Assembly (NCBI GenBank): GCA_025766275.1
Contig: JAFKAC010000017.1
Coordinates: 868,001-932,000, forward strand
Direction: 5' to 3'
DNA: 64,000 bases
DNA from: Lactarius indigo
Lineage: Eukaryota; Basidiomycota; Agaricomycetes; Russulales; Russulaceae
Below are positions 35,078 through 45,589 of this stretch, in pieces (within the stretch, counting starts at the first letter, position 1; each line of letters starts with the position of its first letter). The notes below the pieces were generated by a model. The model was not told the DNA's origin. It worked only from the letters and a program-made list of their open reading frames with translations, and ran no database searches. Position numbers and translations under genes: made by a program.

Positions 35078-36118
35078 GTGACATTTGGGAACCCAAAACC
35101 TTACGACAAATCCTCGGATGATATCTACCCTGATTCCCTCAAGACCCATACAAATACCAACGAGCCTTCAACGATATCCGTCATATTTCTCTCCTTACTT
35201 CTGAAAGTTATGTCTCTATTTTTATCACGTCTGGCATTAACGTACCACCGGGAGTTACGTGAAGCACAGGCCACACAGTCCGACTCTGACTTTGGCAGGG
35301 TCCTCGTCAAGCTAGTACAGGAGTGGTATTATATAGGTGTATCAGTGAACACGACCTTTTTCCCAAATTGCAGGAGCTTATATAATATCTTAGTTACTTT
35401 CCATCGCTGTGCGAGTATGTTTTTCCAAGTAGTGTTTCTACAGCGTAGACTGACGCTACTACTACATAGTGTCGACACGACTGTGTTCGGCTTCTCATCA
35501 GGCAACCTCTCCAACGTCAACAGCGGCGTCGCTAAACGCGCGCTGATCATCTCAAGCGTGGCCTCCGCAATCGGGCTCTTTGTCGATGTCTAGTTCATAC
35601 TCGCCTACTCTAGCGCCGACATGCACAACTTCCAAGTGATTCTCCTCCCGCCCTGCGCGTCCAGAGCTAGTCACAGCTCTGACTGCACCCAGACATTCGT
35701 TGTGGACCTCTACGGGTCGTACTTCTTCTCCGTGCTCTTCTCGCGTCTGCCCCTCGTTGCGCTCTTCGTCGCCTTTCTCGCGCTAGTCATCTTCCTCGGC
35801 GCCATCACCTGGACCACGTGGCCTGCAGCCGTGCTCCTCGTGTGCGTGCTCGCGGGCCTCCTCGTCAGCCTCCAGTTCATCGTGTACGGTTGTCATCGCC
35901 TTGCCCTCGGTCTCGCGTGGGTGGTGGGTGGTGCACGGCTTGGCGTTCTCTACGTTTCACGCCGCATGCGCGCGGTCTTTGTACGTGGCGCGGCCGCTGC
36001 CGCGCAGGTGGGAACAACAGGTGGGTCCACTTACCTTGCCAGTGGGACAGGTTGTCATGCCCCCTACATCCGCACGCGTTCCTGGACCCGTGAGGAACCC
36101 GAGATAAAGATTCGGTAG
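35078..36118 (+). pseudogene. Agaricomycete multi-pass membrane protein, interrupted by a stop codon
   Basis: The frame to 35593 ends ...ASAIGLFVDV and then TAG. The same frame continues FILAYSSADMHNFQ to a GT-AG intron (about 35634-35690) and resumes TFVVDLYGSYFFS. It then reads through two or three strong membrane segments (LPLVALFVAFLALVIFLGAI, WPAAVLLVCVLAGLLVSLQF, LALGLAWVVGG) to 36118. The arrangement and the phrases LYGSYFF, WPAAVL and LQFIVYG match a family of uncharacterised agaricomycete membrane proteins as I recall it, in which a tryptophan usually stands where the TAG is. That points to a single TGG-to-TAG change. Upstream exons are missing or unrecognised. Confidence 0.55.
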
Positions 36119-37525
36119 ATGCGAATGCGCAGAGACATTTGGCTGCTTTATATATGATATGTATGCTAACTTACTGCGGGTGGGCACCTATGTCTAGCAC
36201 AATCGCACCTCCAATCGTTCTCGAATCATTGCTTGAATCAGTAGCAGATGGAGAGAAAGGAACGGCCCTCCCTCCGGTACAGTAAACAGGGGTCGATTAT
36301 TTCACAGAGTAGTGACTGTTGGGATAAAGTCTGGAACTTGACTTCGTCCTCGTTCTTCAATTATTGGTTTTTCTAAGACATCAACTATAGACGTCTTTCA
36401 GGAAATCTGTGCGCCTATTACGTTGATGCGCTACCGCAGGACCGCAATCCTTCCTGGTGCCAAACCTGGTACTGCACTGGTACTGCCCTACAGTATCTAT
36501 TATCTCATCATCGGGTTTCAAGGGGAGTGGATGGAATGCTGGCCAATTTGGTTATCAAGCCATCCTTGTGCCCACTCTGCCCGTTCATGGACTTCGATCC
36601 GGTGACACCCCTAACTTGTGCAGTATAGTAAGTTACTGGGAGCTTCTTCTTTCGTTTCGTCACACGGTGGGCAAACAACTGGCGTGCGGTCGGTCGGCCA
36701 GTCGATACGTAGTGATGGCCCACTCCCAGACTTCCACTTCCGAAGCCATAGTAGTGTTAGCATCCGGCTCATGACCTCGTGGGCTCGAGACAGTGAATAT
36801 TGGAAGGTAATTTGCTTGAGAAGGTGCCTCCCACTTGACTCACACGTCAACCTCCCTGTTTCGGGCCTACATTGACTACAATTACTCGACCTGTTGGCGA
36901 CTTCCCGCAATCGCTGCTGGTTCGGTTTAGTACAGTCTGGTCCGCACTCAGGCTTTCGCATTTTCATTTTCGTTGAGAAGAAGCCGCGTGACTCGATGAC
37001 TCGATTGTTCTGGAGCCATTAAATAAAGAACTCAAGACAGCCGTAATGCGACGATACGGCTCGAGTTCTTGATGTCGCGGGCGTCCACAACTGAGCTGAG
37101 CATGTTTGGGGAGAAAGAAAAAAACAGCTTCGAGCTCGCCGTCAAGCTTCCATAGATGCGAAGCAGTTCGACTCTCACTCGTGCTCTCGTTCGCCATTTC
37201 CGCAAACCGTGTCCTAGTAGTACCAGCATCGTAGAGACGGTCGAGAGGATGAAAAGCATAAGCACACATTTGTTCGACGTGGGCGAAACTTCGAACTTCA
37301 AAACTGAAGTTCTGATCCATGTCAAACCGAGCACGCAACATTTTACTGCGATTATACTGGCATTAGCGCTCAGGGTGAGGATATGATTGATGACCCTCAG
37401 CGTCAATCGCACCGGCATGATAGTCGCCATCGACGGTTTATGGCAACTTACACGGCCTCCACGTGACTGCTCACTCTTCTGCTGTCTCTGCGATCACCGA
37501 CCAGCCCATCCAAATTGCGGTTATC
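36119..37525. other. No firmly supported gene
   Basis: A minus-strand frame at 37032-37430 has hydrophobic stretches (NASIIAVKCCVLGLTW, CVLMLFILSTVSTMLVLLG) and might be a fragment of a fungal seven-helix membrane protein. No start, splice sites or full set of helices can be defended. The stretch before 37526 also includes the upstream region of the STAND gene. Confidence 0.35.
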
Positions 37526-40500
37526 ATGTCTCAGAGTTCCCCCGCCTCCACATCTTCCACCAATTTTCACTCCATATTCGTCGGCGCCCTGAAAGCATAT
37601 GAGAAAAAGACGAAGAATGACCTTCTCAAGCACCCGCTCGCGACACAACTTCAATCCTGCAACTCTTCCGCCGACATTCTTGCCCTGCTCCGCGTCAAAG
37701 TTGAAGAGTTTGATCAGTCTAGGAGTCGTGACGAGAGGTTATCAAGTTGGCTGAATCCGACTATCAATGTCCTCTATGCGCTCTCTTCGACGCTGGGCGA
37801 AGGGGTTGGTCTAGTGAGTTTTGAGTGGTCGACTTGTCTATTACTACCTGCTTTCTCATATCAACTTCGTAGGTATTCTCACCTGCAAAAGTAATTTCTG
37901 CCGGTGTCGGGGTTCTCCTCTTGGTGAGCATCTTTCTTGATTTTTTGTGGAAAGGCTTTCAACCGTGATGTCTACCAGGCCGCCAAGGATGTTGACGCGA
38001 GTCAAGAAGTCCTTGTCGATCTTTTCGAGCGTATTGAAAACTTTTTCAAACGCCTCGAATCTTACACGGAAGTACCACCAACTGAGGCAATGACTGACAT
38101 TATCGTGAAGATCATGGTCGAAGTCCTGAACGTCTTCGCGATTGCGACGAAGGAGATGAAGCAGGGTCGAGCCAGTGTGTTTCTTCCTGTGATGCATGGC
38201 TGTCGGCTAATATACTTCAGAAAAATTCCTTAAGAAGTTGATGGGAAGGAAGGACATGGAGGATGCGTTGAGGAGGTTAGACAAGTTGACGGGAGAGGAG
38301 GTTCGGATGGCGGCTGCGCAGATCCTGAAGCTCACTCACAGCATCGATGACAAAGTAACGGATGTGGAATACACAATCAAGGACGTGGGTAGCAAGATGG
38401 ATGCTGTCTTAAATGGTACGTCAAGTGGTCTAACTCTTCAAGGACTCTTCCTAATTGTGCGTACGTCGGCCAGACGGAAAGGTCGTTAAAGAAGCCGTGC
38501 AGACGCTGACAAACAATGTAGATGGCGAGAAATGTTTGTGATTATCCATTGCGCTGGCTGTGGCATCTCTGACCCGTTCACAGGGAACCAGTTAAGAAAG
38601 GACCTCAGAAAATGGGTTTCTCCACCGGATCCGTCGATTAATCACAGCATCGCATGCGATATTCACCACGAGGGAACAGCCATGTGGTTCTTTCAATGCA
38701 GTATGTTCAATGACTGGAAGTCCACTGGATCTCTCTTGTGGACCTATGGCAAACGTATGTTCTTCTGATTTATCCCCGATCGACTACTGATTACTGTCCC
38801 CTCTTTAGCAGGCTCAGGAAAGAGCATCCTTTGGTTCGTCATTACTCTGCGTTATATACCCCGATGGACTTACATTACCGCCCAGTTCTGCAATAATCCA
38901 AGACATTGTGGCTCTACGCAAGACGGGATCAGCCCATTTGGCCTACTTTTATTTTGATTTCAGGGACCTCGACAAGCAAAATTGTCGAAACCTTGTCTCG
39001 TCTCTTTTAATCCAGCTTTGCGCCCAGTCTGGTCCTTATTGCGACGTCCTCTCCAGCCTTTATTTGGCTCACGAAAATGGGGAACAAAGACCCAGCGAAG
39101 GTGCACTGATGCGATGCCTCAAGGATATGCTCACAATTCCCAATCAAGGCCCCGTTTACATTATTTTGGACGCACTCGACGAGTGTCCAAACTCGTCCGG
39201 AATCCCATCACCTCGTGAACAGGTCCTTCGCCTTGTCAAGGAGCTCGTCGAACTTCGCTTACCACATCTTCATATATGCGTCACGAGCCGTCCTGAATTC
39301 GATATTCGAGCTACCCTTGGGCCTTTGGCGCTTCACCGTGTATCCCTTCATGACCAAAGTGGACAGAAGAAAGACATCGTCGATTACGTGAATGCCGTGG
39401 TTTACTCTGACTCTGAGACGATGATGAAAAGATGGAGAGATGATGATAAGAAGATGGTTGTCGAGACCCTGTCAGAGAAGGCGGACGGAATGTAAGCGCC
39501 TCGTCCTAACCTCATGATGGGGGCTCATGTGTCGAACCAGGTTTCGATGGGTGTTTTGTCAACTAGATGCGCTACGACATTGTCTCCCATCAAGTGTGCG
39601 GCATACGCTAGACGAACTTCCGGAATCGCTAGACGAGACATATGAGCGGATCGTAATGGACATCAAGAGGGGAAACCAAACGCAAGCGCACCGTATGTTG
39701 CAGTGCCTGACGGCGGCAATCCGACCGCTTTCTGTCGAAGAGCTCGCGGAACTACTCGCGTTGGACTTTGACGTCGCGAAGGGAGGAGTCCCGACGTTGA
39801 ACACGGACTGGCGCTGGAAGGATCACGAACAAGCGGTACTTTCAGTATGCTCAAGCCTAATCACCATCGTCCCCGCCCGGGTGGCCCACGGTTCCCAGGT
39901 TGTCCAATTTTCGCATTTTTCGGTGAAAGAGTTCTTGATGTCAGATCGCCTCGCAATGTCGACAAATGACATCTCCCAGTACCACATTGTGCTCGAAGAC
40001 GCCCACACGGTACTCGCCCAGGCTTGTCTCGGCGTCCTGCTCCGGGATCCTGTTGATCAAGACGCCGCAGATGACGTTTCTCTAGCCCGATATGCCGCTG
40101 AGAATTGGGTGGATCACGCGCAGGTCGAGAATGTGTCCCCACGCATCCGTGACGGGATGCAACGCCTCTTTGACCCAAACAAGCCGTACTTTTCGGCGTG
40201 GGTCCGGTTGCACGACGTCGATATGGGATTCAGCCCTGACGATCTCGAGAACAAGAGGCAACCTCAAGCGGCGCCATTATGCTATGCTGCGTTTTGTGGA
40301 TTCAATGAGATGGTCACAATCCTTACTCTCGAAAATCCACAGTACGTAAGTGCTCTCGGCTGTGGTAGTGGGGCGGCAATACACGCGGCATCGCTTCAAG
40401 GACACGTGCAAGTTGTACGGTCACTTCTTCAGTGTGGTGTGAATGTAGATGTTCGGGGCGTATGGAACCGGACACCACTGCATCTTGCGTCGGGAAAGGG

Positions 40501-40879
40501 ATATGTGGACGTTGTGCAGTGTCTACTCGACCACGGCGCGGATGCAAATTTACAGGACGGGTACGGTGACACACCACTATTTCGTGCAGAAATTCAGGGG
40601 CACCCCGACGTTGTTCGAGTCTTACTTAATCACCATTCGAATGTCAATCGCCAAGACACTGACGACCTTCCCCCGTTGGACAATGCGGGTCTTGCCAAAG
40701 GCGATCTCCCCAGGTAGTGAAACTCTTACTGGAGTATGGCGCGAATCCGAATGCCAATGCATTTGATGCCACCTTTGAAGCCCGAAGTCGCGCGGATCCT
40801 ATTGGAGTATGGCATAGGTGTAGATGCGGAGGACAAGAAAGCAAGGACCCCATCGCTCGCTGGCGGGGAAAGGATGTAA
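37526..40879 (+). CDS. STAND/NLR-like protein: Goodbye domain, NACHT NTPase, ankyrin repeats (3' end frameshifted)
   Basis: Multi-exon gene starting at the ATG at 37526. The N-terminal part (ALKAYEKKTKNDLLKHPLA, FSPAKVISAGVGVLLL, ASQEVLVDLFERIENFFKRLE) is the fungal STAND N-terminal Goodbye domain. A NACHT core follows: Walker A GKPGSGKS assembled across two introns near 38810-38845, FYFDFRD, Walker B VYIILDALDECP, and ICVTSRPEFDI. Then comes the helical region ADGMFRWVFCQLD..LDELPESLDETYERI. Ankyrin repeats from about 40260 include TPLHLASGKGYVDVVQCLLDH. Such proteins are thought to act as intracellular sensors in fungal non-self recognition and programmed cell death. Near 40708 a missing base turns DLPQVVKLLLEYGA into a stop, and a second shift near 40780 is needed to read VARILLEYGIGVDAEDKKA. 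Up to 40717 the frame is intact, so a shortened protein is possible. The shifts could be real or assembly errors. Confidence 0.88.
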
Positions 40880-41163
40880 TAGGATGGCGCGGTTTCTGTC
40901 GGTGTACCTGTTACTGTAATACGACGACGACTATCAGCTTTTTCTCTTTTTTCTGTCTCGTTTTTGTAACGTGCACCAACTTCTGTCTTTGACTGGATGT
41001 TTGTGATAACTCGAACTTGCTACTTTGTCATAGTCGGGTTGACGAGGTCGGTCCTAGTCGCCGACAAAGTGTATATCCAGGCAGAAAGCCTGCTACATAC
41101 AGTGTACTAACGTGTTGCCAGCGTACCCAGGAAGCATCTGGTCAACCTCTTTAAGTTTGAGTT

Positions 41164-41873
41164 TGGCGTACCTCTTCCGATTCAAGAGGGTAGACAATGC
41201 CAACTGCCCAGCATGCGGCCACAGCCCGGAAACCCCGCAACACTTCATCTTAGACTGTCCAGCATTCGCTCATGAGCGATGGTCCCTCCTCAAAGGAAAG
41301 AGAGCGACGGATGGGGAGTTCGCAAAACTCCTGCAAAATCCCAAGACAAGTATCCCTCTCGTCAAATTTATACAAGACATGGGGAGACTCTCACAAGGCG
41401 ACACAAAGACACGCGCAGGAGCGGAAGAAGGGCAGAAAAGGAGCACGGCACAAGGAGACGCAGATAAATAAGAACACTACCTCCCCCGACATCTCACACC
41501 CCACCTCACCACAAACGCATCCCACAACCTCGCATCTCTCTCCCACTCATCCCCACGACTCGCCGGGCCCTACACGCCCATTCAAGTTTCCTCGAGTGAA
41601 GAGGACGACGGAGTAGCAAGCCCCACCTCACACAATCAAGACCGCCCAAGTCATCTAACGCGGCTCGCAACTCACGCCTAGGCGGCACACCCGCCCCTCT
41701 CAACTCAACGCTCGACGGGAAGCAAAGCCACTCCCTTCCGGGAGTGGGGGGACATCTGTTACTCGGAACATCACATGGGCGCAGATTACTATCATGAATT
41801 AGAACTACAGACTCGTGCTACATAGGGTAATAGGCCCTAAGGCGCACGTAAATGGATTCAAAAAAAAAACAAA
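41164..41873 (+). mobile_element. 5'-truncated LINE with RT C-terminal end and poly(A)
   Basis: A 710-bp insertion is flanked by an exact 11-bp target duplication AAGTTTGAGTT (41153-41163 and 41874-41884). It ends AATGGATTC plus an A-rich tail. The 3' end of a reverse-transcriptase ORF is visible: NCPACGHSPETPQHFILDCP, the C-terminal zinc-binding motif (C-x2-C-x8-H-x4-C) of fungal non-LTR retrotransposons, then HERWSLL and NPKTSIPLVKFI, with a stop at about 41469. The rest is 3' untranslated sequence. It shares its final 50 bp or so with 44719-44788. Confidence 0.9.
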
Positions 41874-42155
41874 AAGTTTGAGTTCGACTCAATTGTTCGA
41901 CTACACCAGAAACATCGCCCTCAGATTGGGCCGTCCGAATTAAAACAGGGAGACGGCTTAAATAGTACGTATGACGAACTTCCAACTATCACAGTATTGC
42001 TGCTAGTCGGGAATATGGTGGTGGGCGCGGCAGAGAGGAAGTGCCAAAACTGATTAGTCATCCGATCATCGTGATAAACTGGTTCGAAAAGAAAAGATTC
42101 CCAAACATACACTGCAGGTTCGGCGAGGCAGTGATACACTTCACACTTCCACACC

Positions 42156-43889
42156 TCAATGGACTTCCATCCCGCCCCATTCCAGTACGCGGAACAACCT
42201 ACTATCTATCGCCCGCGCAGCGTCGACGCCGACCACGTCCGCCCAGAACGTTGCCCCATCCACTTCCACTGCACGCGCACGCGCCGGTTCCCAGAGTCCG
42301 AGGTCGCCCGCCGCGACTCCGCAGAACAGCATGAATACGCGCGTGACGATGTCCGGGGCGGGGGTTATGCGCATCGCCGCGGCCTTCTCGTACGACTCTT
42401 GTGCGATGAAGCGCAATGCGACGTATTCGTGCTTCAGCATGTCCGGCAGCCAGTATCTGGTCGAACCAAGGTCATTTTTACGTGCTCTCTGGGTGAAGGA
42501 AAAAGAATACGCAACGTAATGAATGAGGTGCGGGCCTCAGTGTGCAGTGTGAGCGCCTTAAGTACCACGTCTAGATATCCTGGCAACTTGCTCGTAGGGA
42601 GAAGTACAGAGTTGTCAGGCTTCACTGACGGACACGAGGGATCAAACGTCTCCATGTTCGCTATGGAATTGGTTGGCGTGGTGAGCAAGGCGGCCGCCGT
42701 CACAGGGTTCGATTTCGCGCTGTATTGGGGGTGGGGGGGAAGTTTGTAAGGGTCAGATGACAGAGTATGGGGTGGTTGAGCTCACATGGCTTCCCAGTAT
42801 AGGTATGATACTTCGATTCCGGTGGTCTTGTCTACAAGCGTGCCATTTGGCTCCGCTGCAACCATCCAGGTAACGCACTGGGCCGTGTGAGGCTCTCCTG
42901 GGGGAATCGTGGTCTGCGGCGCTGGGTGGACCGCTGAAAAACGCCAGGAGGACGCAAGAGAGAGTTCTACGGTAACGTCCGTAAGGCTGTAAGGCGGGTA
43001 GAGATAGATCACAGGCTTCTTTCCCAGAAGTTGGTCTACCTCTAGGGTGACAGTAATGGTGTCACCAGAGGCAATACCATAAGAAGATAGGGTTCGCTCG
43101 TTGTCCAGGCACGAATTCCCGAAGAGGAGCTCGCTGATAGACACCGAATAGCCTATTTTGGCCTCAATGAGCCCAAAGAGATAGGAGACCTTCTTCCCAA
43201 GTAGAGCAGGCTCGTTGATGACAAAAGATGAGGGAGCAGAACCGGTGTTCGGTAAAAACCTGATGTTGACAGCCTGAAAGGCGCGGCTAGACTTTTGGGT
43301 CCAGGATTGACGTGGAGTGTCAGCCTGAGGGAATTTTGCGGATTGCTGGAGGGTATAGAATGGATCCCGGCGCGCCTGCCAGTGAGTGGGAGGAAGCGGG
43401 GGTGATGACGGATTGAAGGGCTTGTGCGACACGGTTTTTTGGAGGGCCTTTTCGGGTGAGACTGGCGAGTCGCAGGCTGTAGAACTGGTGCTCTGCATTT
43501 CTGGCAGGGGTCAAGTCCGTCGCCAATTGTCGCTTTGAATCACGCAGACATACCTGACTCTAGCGTAATCGTCACCATGTCGATAACGTGGGACACGGTC
43601 GACCAGAGTTCTGGAGCGATTTCTACGGGGTCTGTGTCGGGATATCCGGGGATGGTCGCAACGAGGACCACATCGCCAGCAGAGACGCCCTGCAAGGACC
43701 CAAAGTTGCGTCGTGCGACGGAAATTAGACTCTATCCAGACGCATTTAGCTGCTGTAATACTGTAGTGCGCGGACAAGTCATGGCGTAATTGGCAAACTC
43801 ACCTCACGGTGGTGGCAGTGTTTGCGGAATACAGCAAGTTTCCTGTCGCGATACCTCAGGACGAGAACGTCTCGGGGGTTAAAAGCCAT
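42156..43889 (-). CDS. Conserved fungal protein of unknown function (five exons)
   Basis: Exons read as 43889-43803, 43731-43554, 43500-42786, 42719-42516 and 42456-42156. They join in frame to 494 residues. Features in order: MAFNPRDVLVLRY; a segment AGDVVLVATIPGYPDTD..EIAPELW; a middle part with ubiquitin-like character (SELLFGNSCLDNERTLSSYGI, DTITVTLEVDQLLGKKPVIYL); YPPYSLTDVTVELSLASSW; PNGTLVDKTTGIEVSYLYWEA; and the C-terminal LHTEARTSFIT / YWLPDMLKHEYVALRFI / FRVLEWGGMEV. I recall this architecture from many uncharacterised agaricomycete proteins, but no function is known to me. No premature stop or frameshift is needed, and all four introns are short and GT-AG. It appears intact. Confidence 0.8.
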
Positions 43890-44408
43890 GACGTGGCGGC
43901 AGAGATGTAGCTAACGTCGGATTGGTTCATTCCTGAGGCATTTCACGTGCATCCCATAATGGAAGGGCGGTAACTCTTTTAGATCTTGAACACACAGAGG
44001 CCGAAGTTGTGTCCGGGGAGGAACTTGAACACAGCGTCAGCATAATCACCTATTCTTCGGCACATATTTACACGAAGAGTGCAAAGACAGTACATAGTCT
44101 CACTTAGGGACGCCCGAGCGGTGGCTAGCACAACAAGCCCCCGAACAAGCCACTAACAAGCTTAGGTATGGCAGCACGACGAGGCTGCGCGCTCTGCGGT
44201 TTTCGGGACAATGCGGCCCGCCTTCTGCGGCATCTCGGCAACCGGTATCTACCGTCACATGACCTAGCCTCTTATCTAACTTTCATGATTTGTGTGGTAT
44301 CGCCACGCAGTCGCGCAAATTCTTTATTATCATGAAGAATGAGGGGTTTGTCAGGCGGGACAAGTTGCGCGATATTGCGTCCAGCACTCAGCTGACACCA
44401 ATATACAG
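43890..44408. other. No supported gene
   Basis: This is the upstream flank of the minus-strand gene ending at 43889 and the boundary of the peptidase relic. Nothing else is recognised. Confidence 0.4.
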
Positions 44409-44674
44409 ACTGTGGCGGGTATAATCTCACTGCTTAACGAGTACCGGCTTTCATTAGGTATCAAACCGCTCGGCTTCCTCAATCCCTGGATAGAGGCCGC
44501 AGAGGCCTCAACAATATCACATCTGGGTCCGACACTGGCTGCGACATCGGCGGATTCTCGGCCATCGCTGGATAGGATCCTGTTCGCCCCGCGGGACTTG
44601 TGTCTTCATTTTCGACGTTGCTTTTCGGATCCGTAGGTCTCGGATTTCGGGACGCTGGACTTTTTGAACCTGCA
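44409..44674 (+). pseudogene. Relic of a sedolisin (S53) tripeptidyl-peptidase 3' end
   Basis: Starts after a splice-like acceptor with TVAGIISLLNEYRLSLG..PLGFLNPW. A frameshift follows, then LNNITSGSDTGCDIGGFSAIAG, TAG in place of the expected Trp, and DPV. Near 44638-44670 GGTCTCGG...GACGCTGGACTTTTTGAA matches the family's GLGTPDF..L end but carries a 7-bp local duplication (ATTTCGG). These are the last 80 residues or so of the secreted acid peptidase family. The catalytic Glu, Asp and Ser regions are absent. It is a dead fragment. Confidence 0.75.
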
Positions 44675-44718
44675 GGTACGCTTGGCTATATTGCCTAGTA
44701 CAGTAATGGGCGACGCAT

Positions 44719-44788
44719 TCGTGCTACGTAGGGTAGTTGGCCCTGAGGCGCACGTAAATGGATTCAAAAAAAAAAAAAAAAAAAAAAA
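44719..44788 (+). mobile_element. 70-bp LINE 3'-end insertion with 24-nt poly(A)
   Basis: Flanked by an exact 11-bp duplication GGGCGACGCAT (44708-44718 and 44789-44799). The 46 bp before the tail (TCGTGCTACGTAGGG...CACGTAAATGGATTC) match the end of the LINE at 41164-41873. This is an extreme 5' truncation. Confidence 0.92.
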
Positions 44789-44799
44789 GGGCGACGCAT

Positions 44800-45589
44800 A
44801 CAAGGGAACAAGGCCATTGTCAATGTCAAGATAGATATTCTCGGAACTGCTGGACAACAGCGAAACTCCGGCAGTCCCACTGGCAAACTAGATACATGTC
44901 AAGAATCAATTCGAGATGCCAGGGTGGATTTCGCATCAAAACTTCAACCCACGCAACACCTACTCGCAAGAAGAACCTCTCGAACTTTCGGGCTAAGGCG
45001 CGGACCTTTCCAAGGTACGAAGGGAAAGCTGGAGGACATGGGGTAAGGTAAGATACCAAATGGCCCTCCAAGTCGTAACGAGATTCGGTTCTCACCTCGA
45101 ATATCGGGTCGGACAGTCCCTTACTTGTTGAAGTAAGTCTATTAATATACTTTATCGATTGTTTCCTTCGTGTCCACGAGGATTGCGTGCAAACCACCGC
45201 AAGTCCTTATTACTTACAATTTCGGTCTGTTATTCTTTCGTGTTCGGATGTCGGATTGCATGTCCCGGGTCCCCTCCCGGCGGTCGTACTCGGCCGCGGA
45301 TTCACTATACTGTCGCTCAGCGGAAGCTGAGCATAAATCTTCCAGCTATACAGTTATATTCTCTACAGTTATATAAGTCTTTACGTTCCCCAAGTAGTAC
45401 CTCAGCTTTTGCCTCGATAGTGTGCGCAAACGCTGAGGTAAGTTATCCGTATGTTACTTTATGATTCGCCTGTGCTCATACGCTTCGTAATATTTGTCTT
45501 ATCGTGCAGACACTGTCCGCGCACACATCCGATCTTTACCACTTTATTGACTATCTATTCATTCCGAGCGTCCATACTTCGTAAGATTA
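44800..45589. other. No supported gene
   Basis: Short overlapping frames on both strands without domains or splice support. Confidence 0.4.
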
